Source: Chrysopilus asiliformis (Eukaryota > Arthropoda > Insecta > Diptera > Rhagionidae). From it: DNA of 64,000 bases. The translations under genes were made by a program, and so were the position numbers. The stretch covers positions 103,108,784-103,172,783 of the forward strand of contig OZ035962.1 in the NCBI GenBank assembly GCA_964034945.1, read 5' to 3'. Shown here piece by piece: positions 33,778 to 45,160 of the stretch; the first letter of the stretch is position 1, and each line of letters opens with the position of its first letter. The notes beneath the pieces were generated by a model that did not search any database, was not told the origin of the DNA, and worked only from the letters and a program-made list of their open reading frames with translations.

Positions 33778-35148
33778 GAGGGCTCGACGTGAAAAAGGAT
33801 AATGGGTAGCTGGTAAGAAATCGCAAGGTGTTTAAGTTGGAAACTTCGAAAAGATACGTTTAAGGACTGGGAAACTTTTTCTTTAGATATTTAGAAAATG
33901 AATCTTTTTACGGATAACGTGGAGAGAAAAAGAGAAATCCAGGGATTTTGGGGAGAGTTATGAAAAACGAGAGTGTGGCTGAGTTTAGATGTTCTATTTT
34001 TTTTTTTTATCAAAATAATACAAATAAAAGCACGTGGATTTTACTAAAATGTCTATTGGTTGTTTGTTATATTTTTTGATTCTAGTCTTAAAGATATGGT
34101 TTTGCTTTGTTTTTTTTTCGTATTATTATTTTAAAAACGCAATCTTTGTATGAGCTTCTTATTCCACTAATTAACTAATTAGTATTTATGCATGGATTTT
34201 AATTTTTTTCTGGTGGTTTTTGTTGCAATTGTTTTTAACATTGTGTCATTCAAAAAAAAAATCTTTCTTTTTTAATGAAGTTATGAAAAATTCGTATTGT
34301 TATTTTTTTCTTTTAGAAAACATTCATTTGAATTTCAAAATCAATAAAAAGAAAAAAGCAGACTTGGAAATTTTTTGAAATTTGATAAAAATATCGTAAG
34401 TTTCGTTTAAAAAATCAAATTGATTTGAATCGTTTTCATTTTACGATGTACTTTTCGATCTGTTTTTAATTGGCAACTATATCTAAATATAAGAATTGAT
34501 GAACCATAATTATTATTAGTTAATGATATAAAATAAGAAGGCTTTTGGAGAAACACTTAAGTAATATGGCATGATGTTTAACTGAATTAAAATACAAAGT
34601 CGTTACACATTCCTGTATATATATATATTCAAGATATACTAAACAGTGAAAAGCTCATAAAATTCGTATAATTAAAAGCAATTAAAATTCCAGCAACATT
34701 AACTCATATAGAGCTAAGAAATGAGCTCCTCTGGCTTTGCCCCACGCATTTTACCGCACACCATCGTTTAACTATTAATAATCATAAAATTCAAGTAACA
34801 AACAACCACTTCTAATGTTGCTAATGTTATGCTATAGTTCTGCTGTCGTATTGTGCTATTTGTGCCTTTTGCTATGATGTTAGTTTTGCTGGCTGAAGCA
34901 TTTTGTACTATACTCTCTAGATTTTGTTTCTGTTTTCTGTTAATGTTACTATTTTCATAGTTAAATAATTGTACAGTGGTTAATTGTCATTAAAATACGA
35001 AATTTGTACAACTAACACTTAATGCCACACTATGCTCTGTGAAATGATTTAAGTGTCACTATCAACATAGCTATACTATATAACGAACTATAAATCCAAA
35101 ATCTTAACCCTCACCGGCTAAATTAAATCATTTGATAGCGCGTGATTG

Positions 35149-35167
35149 TATGATGATGATGATGATG
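35149..35167 (+). repeat. (ATG)n microsatellite
   Basis: TATGATGATGATGATGATGG, six ATG units. Confidence 0.9.
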
Positions 35168-36416
35168 GAAAATCCAAAAACCGAGAGCAATTTAACGATA
35201 TAGAAACATTGAAACATAACTTGGACAAAATTAAACATTCGTGTGTTGTATGGCACAACAAATAAATATACAATAACGACAATAATCGCGATATGTAATT
35301 ATTATAATTGCAAGATTTATTAATGTTTCTCTCGCTTCACCCTCCTCTCGCTATTCTGTCTATGCGATGAACCACTATAACCTCAGAATACATTATTCAT
35401 TTCGATTAATATCCATTTGACTGATATCACCCTATTATTAAAACAATTATCATTGCTTATTATGTTTCACAATAACTAACTGTCATTGGATTTTTTTCTC
35501 TCTCAACGCATTCAATTTAAGTATATTTTAACAGACACTCAATGTTATAAAAATTATTTAAACATTTTATTAACCTTTTCCTTGATTTTTTAAACTTTTT
35601 TTTCAGTGAATTCTTTTTTTTTCACTGTAATATACACTAATTTCCCTCCATTAAAACTGATTAACTTTTTTATGTTTATTAAGATTAGCAAATTTTTAAT
35701 ATATTTTTTTATTGGCGACGGTGGCGACGCGCATATGACAAACTATCAATTTGACAACTGATGTTCAGTATCCACCGACATCCGTTCTACAAGACTTGGC
35801 GTCGTTAACTGACTGACTAACTCAAGAAATACAGAAAACGGAGCGCCAGAATTCATTTTTGTATCCATACTATATAGATTGTTGATGTTTTTTTATTTAA
35901 ACTTGTTTTGCTTCTCTTCTTTACTATACAATTAATGTAGTCTATCTATACGTATTGATATGTCGGCTATAATGCGGGGGTTCCTTGCGTTATTCTCGAG
36001 GATTAGTGATCCACAGGCCTAAAGGGTTGGTCTTTTAAGGGTATAAAGAGTTTCGGGTGGCCGGAATGCTTCTATTTCATTATTAAAACGCAAGTCATAT
36101 GTCAAGCGAAAACATAAAGAGAGAATCGAAACCCGTAATAATTCAAATGTGTGCGATTATATCCTTTTTGAACCGTTAAAATGTGTGCACATCGTAATGC
36201 ATCCTTCTATAGCGATAATTTCTCTTGTTCTCTTTTTACATCTATCTGATAAAATGTGCGTCTGTGTTGAAATTAAACTTAAATTAAATTCGATTTAAAC
36301 ATCATGATTGCCCTAGGGCAGAAGCATTCAACCTACAGCACGTGGGCTATATCAGATGTTATGAGTGAGATTTTTTTTTCTAAGATTTTGGGTTCGCTTC
36401 TTAATACAGTAGAATC

Positions 36417-36506
36417 GCGATAATTCGTACCCTGATAATTCGTATATCCCGCTAATTCGTATGAATTTGCTGGTCCCTTGAAATACGAATTATCGGGATT
36501 CTACTG
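36417..36506. mobile_element. Pogo-like MITE, 90 bp
   Basis: Arms CAGTAGAATCGCGATAATTC and GAATTATCGGGATTCTACTG with one mismatch, flanked by TA on both sides (36415-36416, 36507-36508). The interior repeats GATAATTCGTA and GCTAATTCGTA. Confidence 0.85.
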
Positions 36507-36720
36507 TATAACATGATCCCGGAATGGGAAACATTTTTTTGTCGATACAGGCAAGAAATTTGCAATGTTATTCTGTATTTTCGAAAATGGTTAGAGATTG
36601 TCCATGAAGTACATCATGTTAATCATAAACGCTCCGTAAGACCCCCCCCCCCACCCTAGTTTTCACGATTTTTTCCACGGAATTTAGTACGGCCTCATAT
36701 CGCGATCTCCTTGCTCTCTA

Positions 36721-37003
36721 CACTCAGAAAATGTCCAGGTCAACTTTTTGTGAGGTTAACTCTGACCGCTAGCTGGCTGACAGAGGTTTCCATTACATGA
36801 CATTACATCCTCGAAATGCCTATCTAAGGTCAACTCGTGCAGCTCCCAATGCCCTACTTCACCTGCTGGTGGCTTAATTTCAGAATTTCTCCGACCACAG
36901 GTCAACACAAGTTTTACTTTCCCTCATGCAGGCGAACGCGCGTCTGCCCGAGGCCAATTACGCCGTATGTAGGTCGTCGAGTTAGCCTCCATTTTTCTGA
37001 GTG
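36721..37003. mobile_element. TA-flanked MITE with CACTCAGAAAA ends
   Basis: Left end CACTCAGAAAATGTCCAGG and right end read inward CACTCAGAAAAATGGAGGCT, with AGGTCAACT / GGCTAACT phrases following. TA on both sides (36719-36720, 37004-37005). Interior less AT-rich; AGGTCAAC recurs at least three times. The 68-codon frame at 36837 lies inside and is not a gene. Confidence 0.75.
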
Positions 37004-37224
37004 TAAAAGCGTGACTTATTTTGTATACCCTTGGAATTTTTGACGGAAAAATCGCATTTTCTGGAAACTGGCAAAATTGATATCCTTTTATGGGAAATGA
37101 GTGAAAAGTCCTAATACAAAAATTTCTAAGTCCACGAAGCGCTGCACTATATTTTTGCAGACAATAATCTCAGCTGATGCTATGTCTTGTTCTGAGCTCT
37201 GCCCACTGTCTTGAAGCTTGCCTT

Positions 37225-37325
37225 CGTGTCCGTTTGTCTGTCAGATTCAAATCTTGCAATCCAATTTTAACCCACATCCATCAATCCAATTGACTTGAAA
37301 TTTTGCACACATACATAAGTCCGAT
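37225..37325 (+). repeat. Decayed GTCY-core fragment
   Basis: GTGTCCGTTTGTCTGTCAG precedes CAATCCAATTGACTTGAAAT and TTTGCACACATAC, the layout of GTCY tract then core seen in the mini-me-like elements. Confidence 0.6.
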
Positions 37326-37388
37326 CAGAATACAATATTTTCTCTACTTCGTTCTTGTAAGGATAAGGAAAGGTCTTGTAAGGATAAC

Positions 37389-37493
37389 GTAATTATTCTT
37401 TTCCTCGAATTTTTCGGAAAAATCTTCGGAAAAATCTTCGGAAAAATCTTCGGAAAAATTTTTCCGAAAAATTTGAGGAAAAGGATAATTACG
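37389..37493. repeat. Large hairpin with 12-bp tandem repeat in loop
   Basis: Left arm CGTAATTATTCTTTTCCTC, GAATTTTTCGGAAAAAT; the right arm mirrors it (ATTTTTCCGAAAAATTTGAG, GAAAAGGATAATTACG) with two mismatches. The loop holds three units of CTTCGGAAAAAT. A diverged extra half-arm, AATTATCATTTTCCTC and AAATTTTCCGGAAAA, lies at about 37586-37616. Confidence 0.8.
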
Positions 37494-37731
37494 TCAAATT
37501 TTTCGGAGGGTTTCTGGGGTCGCTGCTTCCGATTCTGGCGTTAGGAAGTCTGTAAGGATAACAGAAATACCTCTTAGGATCTTAGGAAATTATCATTTTC
37601 CTCAAATTTTCCGGAAAACCTCATCTAACATTTTTTAAGACCTCAACAGAAATGTGCGGCCACACCGTAAATTATTTCCCTGATTTTTATCTACAATTCA
37701 TACTTAAGTTTTCAGAATAAAAAAACCAATA

Positions 37732-37858
37732 GGCCCTATCACAGAATCCGATACGAATGGTTCGAAGCGTAACCTCAATGTTGTTGTTAGTGTTTTATAC
37801 CAACAACAACATTGAGTTTACTATTCGAACCATTCGTATCGGATTCTGTGATAGGGCC
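37732..37858. mobile_element. Palindromic MITE, 127 bp
   Basis: Arms GGCCCTATCACAGAATCCGA, TACGAATGGTTCGAA are exact complements of each other, and after an 8-bp mismatch zone TCAATGTTGTTGTT also pairs. TA flanks both ends (37730-37731, 37859-37860). Confidence 0.9.
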
Positions 37859-37860
37859 TA

Positions 37861-39595
37861 ATATCTCTGTTAAATCTATCTGTAAAAATTCCATTTCGGT
37901 ATTTTTTTCATATGTTTTTTAAGTTATGATATTAAAGGTTGCCAACTCCTGGCGTAATGTGTAAACTCAAATCAGGAGTGGGCGATTCGGACTTCTGATT
38001 TTATAAACAAAATGCAACTGTATATTCTCTTGATTGGAGTAACAGTTCTCCTTTGAATGCACTTCGGACTACCACAACTGAGGAATACAAACTCATCGCG
38101 TGAGTTTTATACAATCCGGTGCGGGGGAATTGCCCTCTTGAACTCTCTGTTTTCATCTGGAAACGCAGCACTTCTAAAATGCACCGGCACATGATAGAAG
38201 CCAGGTGAGAGTTACTAACACGTAACTTTGCCATGTGTGTGATTATTACCCCAATTCGCATGTTAACTATACCGGTTCACACATCGCACCAGGTGACTTG
38301 ATAGGGGCCCCTTCAATCAAATAATCCGCTCTTGATACAATCCTAAAACTCTCTCCAATAGAATTATTGCCACGCGTTTTATGTGTGTGGTTGTGTCGGT
38401 TAATGTTTTGCACCAAGAGGAACATTTTTGACAGCACAATCACGAAAAAGCCCCAAGAATGTTGGTTGCTGTGGGCATTTGCTGGTAGTACAATTGGAAC
38501 ATGTTTTACTATCATTCCTCTCATTGGTTTCGGGATTGCGCGCATGCCAATCAAAAATTGAACACACAACGATCACATTTATGACTCAAGATTTTATTAC
38601 CCCGCATTTTGAATGCAATTTGTGATTCTGAGTCACTTCGTCGTCAGTAATTAGGAGCGCTATAAAATCCTAGTAACTGTTTTTACATCTGTATTTGTAG
38701 CCAAGTCATATAATAAAATTTGAATTTGCATGGAAATGTGTGCATTTTTATGACTGGTGTGTGCGAGGTAAAGTAGCACTAATTGCATGTAATTAAATGC
38801 GTTCGTCTCGCACCCGAACTCCTGCCAATGTACCGAAAATTACAAATTTCGCCTGGGGGCGATTTTTCATATAATTCCGGTTAGTTGTAGAAAATGTGAA
38901 AACTTGGCGTGAAGATTATTATAGTATGGAAAAGAAAAGAGATGAAAAACATTAAACTGAGATAGAAATTTATAAATTTGATTTGAATCGCATGCCAAGG
39001 GGGTAAAACAACAGTAGTTGACATTTTGGCAGTTGTTAGTGCCAGGATAACACCTCACTTTGGTATCCGTCCGTGCTAAATTTCTAATCGAAAGTAACCG
39101 CAAAATTGTCAAAGTTTGAGCTAAATTTTGCTTTGGTTTATTAAATCTTTTAGTAGATTTTATTATAAAACATATTTTCGTGTCGCACATTTTTCAAAAT
39201 CTTTAGCTCAATCTGTTCACGAGTTAATGAATTCACAGTTAAGCAGATTGACCGAATTCGAGTTTTATAAGGAGCTGAATCAAGAACATTAAAGCCAAGG
39301 TCGAAAAAATACGATTTCCTTTTGAAGAAATATTGTTAATGCTGCGTTGAAATAATCTCCATGGCTTGAACTATATTCGATATTTTTTATTTATTTTGCA
39401 GTTCCTTATTTTAGGATGAATTAGAGCAGTGTTCCCAACGCGTAATTGCAGGGGTAAGCGAGATTTCGAAAAAAAAATGACGCCAACCACGTTTTGAAAT
39501 AGTTTCTGGCTTTTAATTTTTATTACTAACGTGTTGTAAGTTTGACCTACTTACCTTACCATAAAAGTTCGTATTCAATTTTTAAAAAAAAAATA
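37861..39595. other. Gene-free stretch (putative intron)
   Basis: No gene supported. Several frames of 64-107 codons (38001-38261, 38267-38569, 38867-39190) lack recognisable features or splice context. Sequence is less AT-rich around 38000-38560 than elsewhere. Confidence 0.45.
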
Positions 39596-40370
39596 TCAGT
39601 TGTGATCAACACAAAACTTTCCTCTGCAATATTTAGTTTCGAAAAAAATAGCTAAACATAACAAAAGCTATAATTGCCAATCTGACAATCATTGGAGACC
39701 CGTATGGTGATATTCGTATCAAAATTCGAACAGTTATACCAAAATTCCACTTTGAAGTCAAACTTTCCAATAAGATTTTTTAAAATTTATTCCAATCGGA
39801 TTTTGATGTATGGGAGTTTTATGTAGAATCATATCCTAAATAACTTTTGTTCTTGGACTTTTTTGATAAGATGCACCGTTTTTGAGATATTCACAAAAAA
39901 CGTTTTCGTTCGTATGGGGGGTACCCTCCCTAATGGTCCATTTTTGCCCATTAACGAACTTAGCCTCGCATTTTAATTTCAAGTCTCTAGCTCAATCCGT
40001 GCGCCCGCAATCCGGGCCACAGACAGACAGACAGACGAACAGACGGACGGACGAACAGACGGACGGACATGCAAAAATTAATTATTTTTATCATTCTAAA
40101 CATACTGGTGTAATTCATTTTTGTGTGTGATAATGGGATCTTGGCGTTACAAACGATAAGGCAAAGTTAGTATACCCTTTGTTCTCACCATACGGGTATA
40201 AAAACTAATATTTTTTCAAATATCTCGAGAACAGTTAAAGATACGTAAAAAATGTAGAACATTTTATTTCCTTTAAATTTGATTATATTCCTTTTTTCAT
40301 AAAAGCGCATAATTTTCGAGAGATTTTAAAAAAAACTTACAATAATTTTAATATAGAAGAGGAAAGTAAA
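39596..40370 (+). repeat. Repeat family D copy 1, split by a mini-me insertion
   Basis: Left part GTGATCAACACAAAACTTTC, CTCTGCAATATTTAGTTTCG and, after the mini-me element, TCAAATATCTCGAGAACAG, TTCATAAAAGCGCATAATTT, ATATAGAAGAGGAAAGTAAA. These pieces occur in the same order at 60086-61450 without the mini-me, which gives an empty site. Confidence 0.75.
39658..40202 (-). mobile_element. Mini-me / Helentron-like (GTCY)n element, copy C
   Basis: Inverted relative to copies A and B. Read on the minus strand it begins TTTATACCCGTATGGTGAGAAC, has GTCY at about 40019-40069, the core ATTGAGCTAGAGACTTGAAA, and ends TAGCTTTTGTTATG. Inserted in a family D repeat; no obvious target duplication. Confidence 0.85.
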
Positions 40371-40561
40371 AACAATCATGCAGCTCACTCCGCACAAACA
40401 GTGCTAAGCAACTTGCTTCAGTGCTGTACACCCTGATTCAGTAAATAAAAAAAATCTATAACAAGGGATGTTTGTCTACCTCGCTGTTTTTGGGAAGATT
40501 TTCTATATTTGTGCTGGCTTTGAAAGTAACAAAACTTCACTCTTTTTAGAAAAAACGGTAA

Positions 40562-41186
40562 TACTATGTTCACACCGACGCAAAATTACGTAATTTTGAA
40601 GATTTTCGTAATTTTGAACGAAATCACGCTCGAAATCACGAGATTTCCAGTACATTAGCCTGTTTTTAAAATCACTAAAAGTATGTAATTTCCACAAAAT
40701 TAGGAACGAAATCAAACAAAAACAATGGATACAACCCTGCATCACTTATTCAGCTCTCTTCAGCACATCAGTTTTGACATTTGTGCTGCATTGGAAAAAC
40801 GGAAATATAAGAAAAAGAAGCCGTGTTCCGTACGCGAAGAGGATATATTAGTAAACCTGTGGTCTGAAAAAATAAATAAATGGACATGTTTATGATGCAG
40901 TTAAATATGAAATGGAAAATAATTGTTTATTTTCATTACAGATAATTTCCATTTTCTTCTAAAGTGTCTAATTCTGTCTGCACATATTTCATCGATGTTT
41001 TGAATTATATTATTCATCATATTACTAAAATTCATAGTAATCCTACACGAACTTCCTCGATCCATGTTTGAACTAACGTAGTTGAAATGTCAAACAAAAT
41101 TACCTCAACCTCTGTGTGAACACTTTAGTTTAAGATCTAAATCATTTTGCAAAATTACGTGATTTTGCGTCGGTGTGGACATAGTA
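40562..41186. mobile_element. TAA-flanked MITE with CACACCGACG ends
   Basis: Left end TACTATGTTCACACCGACGC, then AAAATTACGTAATTTT; right end read inward TACTATGTCCACACCGACGC, then AAAATCACGTAATTTT. TAA on both sides (40559-40561, 41187-41189), a PIF/Harbinger-type target duplication. Repeated ATTACGTAATTTTG / AATCACG phrases near the left end. 625 bp, non-coding. Confidence 0.9.
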
Positions 41187-41329
41187 TAAGACGTAAAACG
41201 TATTTTGTTCAATTTGGAAGCATCACATATTTTTCCTTCTTCAATTCTCGCTTCCCTCCATCACCGGTTATCGGTTCTGGATTCACGCAAAAAAGGATGG
41301 TCACCCTATCTGAAAGAGATTTTTTCTTG

Positions 41330-41972
41330 CCTTTTCTATAGAAGAAAAGTATTGTATTCACAATAAAGATCGACTCGAGAAAGGTAGCAGAGATAAAGTT
41401 TCTGATCAGTACGAAATCTGTGTGAGGCAAAATTATGAGGATGTCCGTGCATGTGTCTGTCGGTCTGTGTGTATGTCGATCTATCCGTTTTTCTTAAATA
41501 ACTCGTGAACGCGTTGAGCTAGCGACTTGAAATTTTTTACAAATGAGTTTTACGAAAATTATAGTTTCCTATCAAGTTTTGGAAAAGTAACGTTTATTAA
41601 AACAGTCTCCCATACATTTTTTTTTTGTGAAAAAAAAACAGTTTTTTGAAAACTTCTCGAAAACTAGGCGCTTTGGGGAAAAATTTCGCTTTGGGGTAGC
41701 AAAACTTAAAGGATACAAAGATTTCCACATTTTTTGTTTTAACAAATAAAGTTTTTTGAAAATATTTCGAAAGCTAATGCGTTTTTTTTTTTTTGATAGA
41801 ATACATGTCACCAATTTTAAAGGATACATTTTATCCTTTTCTACACTTTTTCCTTTAACGGTTTTTACGAATCTTTAAAAAACGGTTATCGAGATATTTG
41901 AAAAAATATTATATTTCAAATGTTTTTCCGAAACTAAATATTTTAAAGGCAAGTTTTGCATTGCTTACAACT
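41330..41972 (-). repeat. Repeat family D copy 3, complete-looking and inverted
   Basis: Starts CTTTTCTATAGAAGAAAAG, then TATTGTATTCACAATAAAG, a decayed GTCY tract (GTCCGTGCATGTGTCTGTCGG, 41443-41490), the core ACTCGTGAACGCGTTGAGC with ACTTGAAATTTTTTAC, and ends near CGAAACTAAATATTTTAAAG and ACAACTGATATTTC, the inverse of the family D start at 39596 and 60086. It shows that family D also has the GTCY + core layout. Confidence 0.7.
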
Positions 41973-42370
41973 GATATTTCTTTATGGAAATATTTCTGTT
42001 ATAGTTCAAATGAAATTTTTTATCAAGGAATCGAGAAAAACAACTCTTATTTCGTAAAAACATGGAAAAATCTCCATTAACTATACGTAGCCGGCGCAGA
42101 CGTTTAATTCCATTGTGCATAATAAGTTTTTTATGTTTAATGTCGACTCATATGTTTCACATCCGCCAATATCAATAAAAAACAAGTATTGAGCCAGACG
42201 CCGCACATGACTATCATACACTATCGCAACTTACGATATATCAAACAATCGCATCAAGTCATATGTTGACTTCTTTCCAATCAAGTCCAGGAGGTGAACT
42301 CCTTGTGATTAATTAATTAAAAATATGCAAATTGCTCGAATACAAATTCAAATTATGAAAATGAACTTAC
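41973..42370. other. Flank downstream of putative exon 1 (intron)
   Basis: No repeat or gene recognised. It lies immediately inside the intron if the exon at 42371-42482 is real. Confidence 0.4.
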
Positions 42371-42482
42371 CGTTCGTATATCTTGTGGATGTGAAGTTGG
42401 CATAGGGACTAACGCTTATGAGGCGAAAGCGGAATACAGAAGGGCTGATTTTCGATATATGTTTTTGCGGTGTGTGAACCAT
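42371..42482 (-). CDS. Putative first coding exon of the same minus-strand gene
   Basis: On the minus strand, ATG at 42482 in the good context GGAAACGATGG starts 37 codons plus 1 nt: MVHTPQKHISKISP, then SVFRFRLISV, ending TSTRYTN-G, directly at the donor AACG|GTAAGTTC (42371/42370). An in-frame TAA lies about 30 bp upstream, so this ATG is the first in frame. The exon ends after codon position 1, which is exactly the phase needed by the exon at 21330 (joined codon G+AC = Asp). Protein family not recognised: basic and hydrophobic mix, no clear signal peptide. Short, so chance occurrence is possible; the donor, start context and phase match are the case for it. The intron would be 21 kb. Confidence 0.45.
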
Positions 42483-43454
42483 CGTTTCCAAGTGTGAGGG
42501 AAAATTAATTTAAAGGGTTACATCATCAGAACCGATCCCTTGTAATGTAGCAGCGTTCAACGTTAATGTATTTATAGACCGAAATTTACGAAAGTGCGGC
42601 GGTGATCCTTTTCGTATTATTCGTGTCGATTTTATAAAACTTGGCGAACCCATCAGAAACAAAGACGATTCTGGATTGAAATTGGCAGCCCGCATCTATT
42701 CTCTGATAATCTAAGAGTTATGCTAGTGTGAGAGTCTAAATATAATAATCTAAAAGTTGGACATTTAAACATTCGATTCAAGGCGGAATATATTTGACTT
42801 TGGGTAAACTTTCAATTCAAATCAAACCCGGACTGAACGATGGGTCGAAAGTGGTATTGAAGGGCTCATTTATTGATTGCCCAAGGAATTAATGTAAGTT
42901 GCAAGGGATATACTGCAGGGAAAATCATAAGACCTCATGTACAAAATTATTAAGGATTCGCCTTGCCGCGTCTTCTTCTTCGCATTTCATTGTTTTTCAA
43001 TGGTGCAACTTCAAATTGACGCACGAAAACATTTGAATATGTATAAGCATTTGGTTTATCATTAAACCCGACTGTTAAGTAAATCTCAATATTAAAAGTA
43101 GATATATATTTGTACTCGTATATAATTAGGAGTATTTCCAAAATCTTTTGAATTAGTTTATGAGATTTGGGAATATGCAACGAATCTGCTAACCCGAGGC
43201 TCTTAGATTAAAGACAGACTTTTAACTGGTTTTCATAGTAGACCTAACTGACTCTATTAAGGATTTTTTGAACTTTAAAATCATTTGGTTTAACTTTTGT
43301 AGAAGGTAAATTAAACAAAATTACCCCTCAGTGCAGGAAGAATAAAAAACCCAGTTCTAGCATTTTGGGGAAGTACGGTCTGGTAATACCAGCTAGTCTC
43401 GGGGGGAGAGAGTGTTCGATTCGAGGGAGTCGAGGCAGTTCTTTCTAGATGGGC
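42483..43454. other. Upstream region without recognised gene
   Basis: If the exon is real, this holds the 5' leader and promoter of the gene. No TATA box or other promoter element can be assigned confidently. Frames of 61-76 codons have no recognisable features. Confidence 0.4.
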
Positions 43455-43462
43455 GTCGAGAC

Positions 43463-44260
43463 CAGTGTTGTGCCGCGTAGTCTATAAAGGATAGCTGATT
43501 TAGTTTTAAAATATCATTTTCTTCAATCAATTTTAACATAATAAAGCACAATTTCCAGGAAGCAATCGCCAAATGCTGTAATGGAGAACTTCGGAGCAAA
43601 CTTTAATGGCAATTCTAATTCTTTTCATGCAATCTAAGCGGCTTTTTTTTAATTTTTGCAATTGAAATCACATTGAATTCTAAAATCTTTTTGCTTTACA
43701 CATTTTTCTATATAACGAACCGTTTATTTAAAAAACTGATTCATTTGTATGGGATGGCTTTGCTCATTTAAGAATATCTGTTTAATTTTTTCGAAAAACA
43801 CTAGTCTTTAGCTTAATTCCGTTGAGAGTCATCGTATTTACAGATAGACGGAAATCTATACGGAAGTCATTCAAATCAAATAAAGTAAATCAAATACCCC
43901 TAATATAAAAAATATTAAAAAAAAACCTACCAAAATTAATTCAAGAATTAATTTTTTGCGCTTATATGTATTGTACATAAATCAATCATAATCAGAATCA
44001 TTGTCTTCTTCGTAATATAAATTATCATTTTTTCGCCAAGAATAATAAATTCGGCTTTGAGAATATATCGAATTCGGCTTTGAGAATATATGACTCACTG
44101 ATGACTTTGTTTTGACAGATATGAGAAAATCTACATTGTCTACGCAAAGTCGACATTGTCTACGCCAAAGTCGACATTGTCTACGCCAAATCTATTGTCT
44201 ACGCTATTGTCTACACTGAAGTGTAGACAATTAAAGTCTACGCGTAGAGGAACAACACTG
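43463..44260. mobile_element. hAT-like element with exact 8-bp target duplication
   Basis: Ends CAGTGTTGTGCCGCGTAG and, read inward from the right, CAGTGTTGTTCCTCTACGCG, followed on both sides by TAGTCTATAA / TAGACTTTAA. Exact GTCGAGAC repeats flank (43455-43462, 44261-44268), diagnostic of hAT. 798 bp, no transposase frame seen. It contains a 23-bp direct repeat (ATTCGGCTTTGAGAATATAT at about 44049 and 44072) and a minisatellite near its right end. Confidence 0.9.
44131..44229 (+). repeat. ATTGTCTACGC minisatellite inside hAT-like element
   Basis: Four to six units of (A)CATTGTCTACGC(C)AAA(GTCG), decaying to CTATTGTCTACG and ending in the palindrome TGTCTACACTGAAGTGTAGACA region. The unit resembles the element's own terminal TAGACTT/GTCTACGCG sequence, so it may have grown from the terminus. 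Confidence 0.85.
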
Positions 44261-44339
44261 GTCGAGACTAGTTCGGCTTTAGTATACGGATAGTCGTGAT
44301 CCTAGCTTTTCATTCGAACCATTTTAGTCCCTTTACTTT

Positions 44340-45160
44340 AAAATAATTTCCAGAGAGGGCTACCAGGGACCCGAAAATCAAATTCGGGGAAAAATTACAA
44401 AATATGCGCCCCGTGTGAGTTTTTTGTGAACAGTCAAGAGCTACACATATTTTGATCTGAAAATAATATAATAATAATAATAATTTTTATTCGCAATTCA
44501 TTTTTTTTTCATAAAACTATAACAAATTTTTTACATTGGAGATAGATGTCTCTGTTTCTCCTGAAAACAGAGAAAGTAGCAATAAAGATAAATGCGCCGC
44601 AGGCGAAAATTGTGGAAACATTTACACCCTAGGTTAAAATACATTAAAAAAATTCTTAGCAGTAAAAAACACATAAGGAAAGCTACAATTGCCAGGGACC
44701 AATCGTCAAATTCTCGAATGAGGTCAGTCAAAATGTTTATGAAAAAAATGCAATTGTATGAGAGAGGAGAAAAGGAGTGCGCAGATTGAATTTTGATGTA
44801 TGGAATGGTTATGCAAAATCGTTTTCTGAACACATCTCGTCTTTATACATTTTTCAGGGAGTGGTTCAACTGGATTTTTATGTATGGATAAGTTATGTAA
44901 AACCATATTCTAAACACATTATACCTACATAATTTTTTCAATGCTAAATCTAACACATCCCAATATGATATATCAATAGAGTATAAAAATTATATCTCGG
45001 GTGGGAAAAAACTATGATTTAGAGTAACCTTCAGCATACGTAGAGTGTGCATTAAATATTTAGTGATCGTTTTTTTAGTGTTCAATAAATTATTGATTCC
45101 CAAATTGATTGGTCCGAGACACAAGCTTAGTTTCCTGGGCGCCGGAACATCATGCGATAA
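44340..45160 (+). repeat. Family H (hAT-like) relic with inserted family C repeat
   Basis: AGGGCTACCAGGGACCCG at the left, AATGCGCCGCAGGCGAAAAT at 44592 and TTTCCTGGGCGCCGGAAC near 45130 follow the order of family H (14682-15283, 16807-17390). Between them 44650-44930 matches the family C body (GTCAAATTCTCGAATGAGG; also at 49950). Ends and duplications not found. Confidence 0.5.

Larger units (their letters stand above)
32242..36410. other. Gene-free AT-rich stretch (putative intron)
   Basis: No gene supported. Contains (TA)n at about 32839-32885, (GT)n at 33761-33777 and (ATG)n at 35149-35167. The part from 34730 to 35850 has longer runs of mixed sequence than its surroundings, including GTGGCGACGCG near 35722, and might be conserved, but nothing can be named. 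Confidence 0.45.

Noticed and set aside
37664..37680. TGCGGCCACACCG as another Harbinger-like MITE end
   Set aside because: No matching opposite end or TAA flank found nearby.
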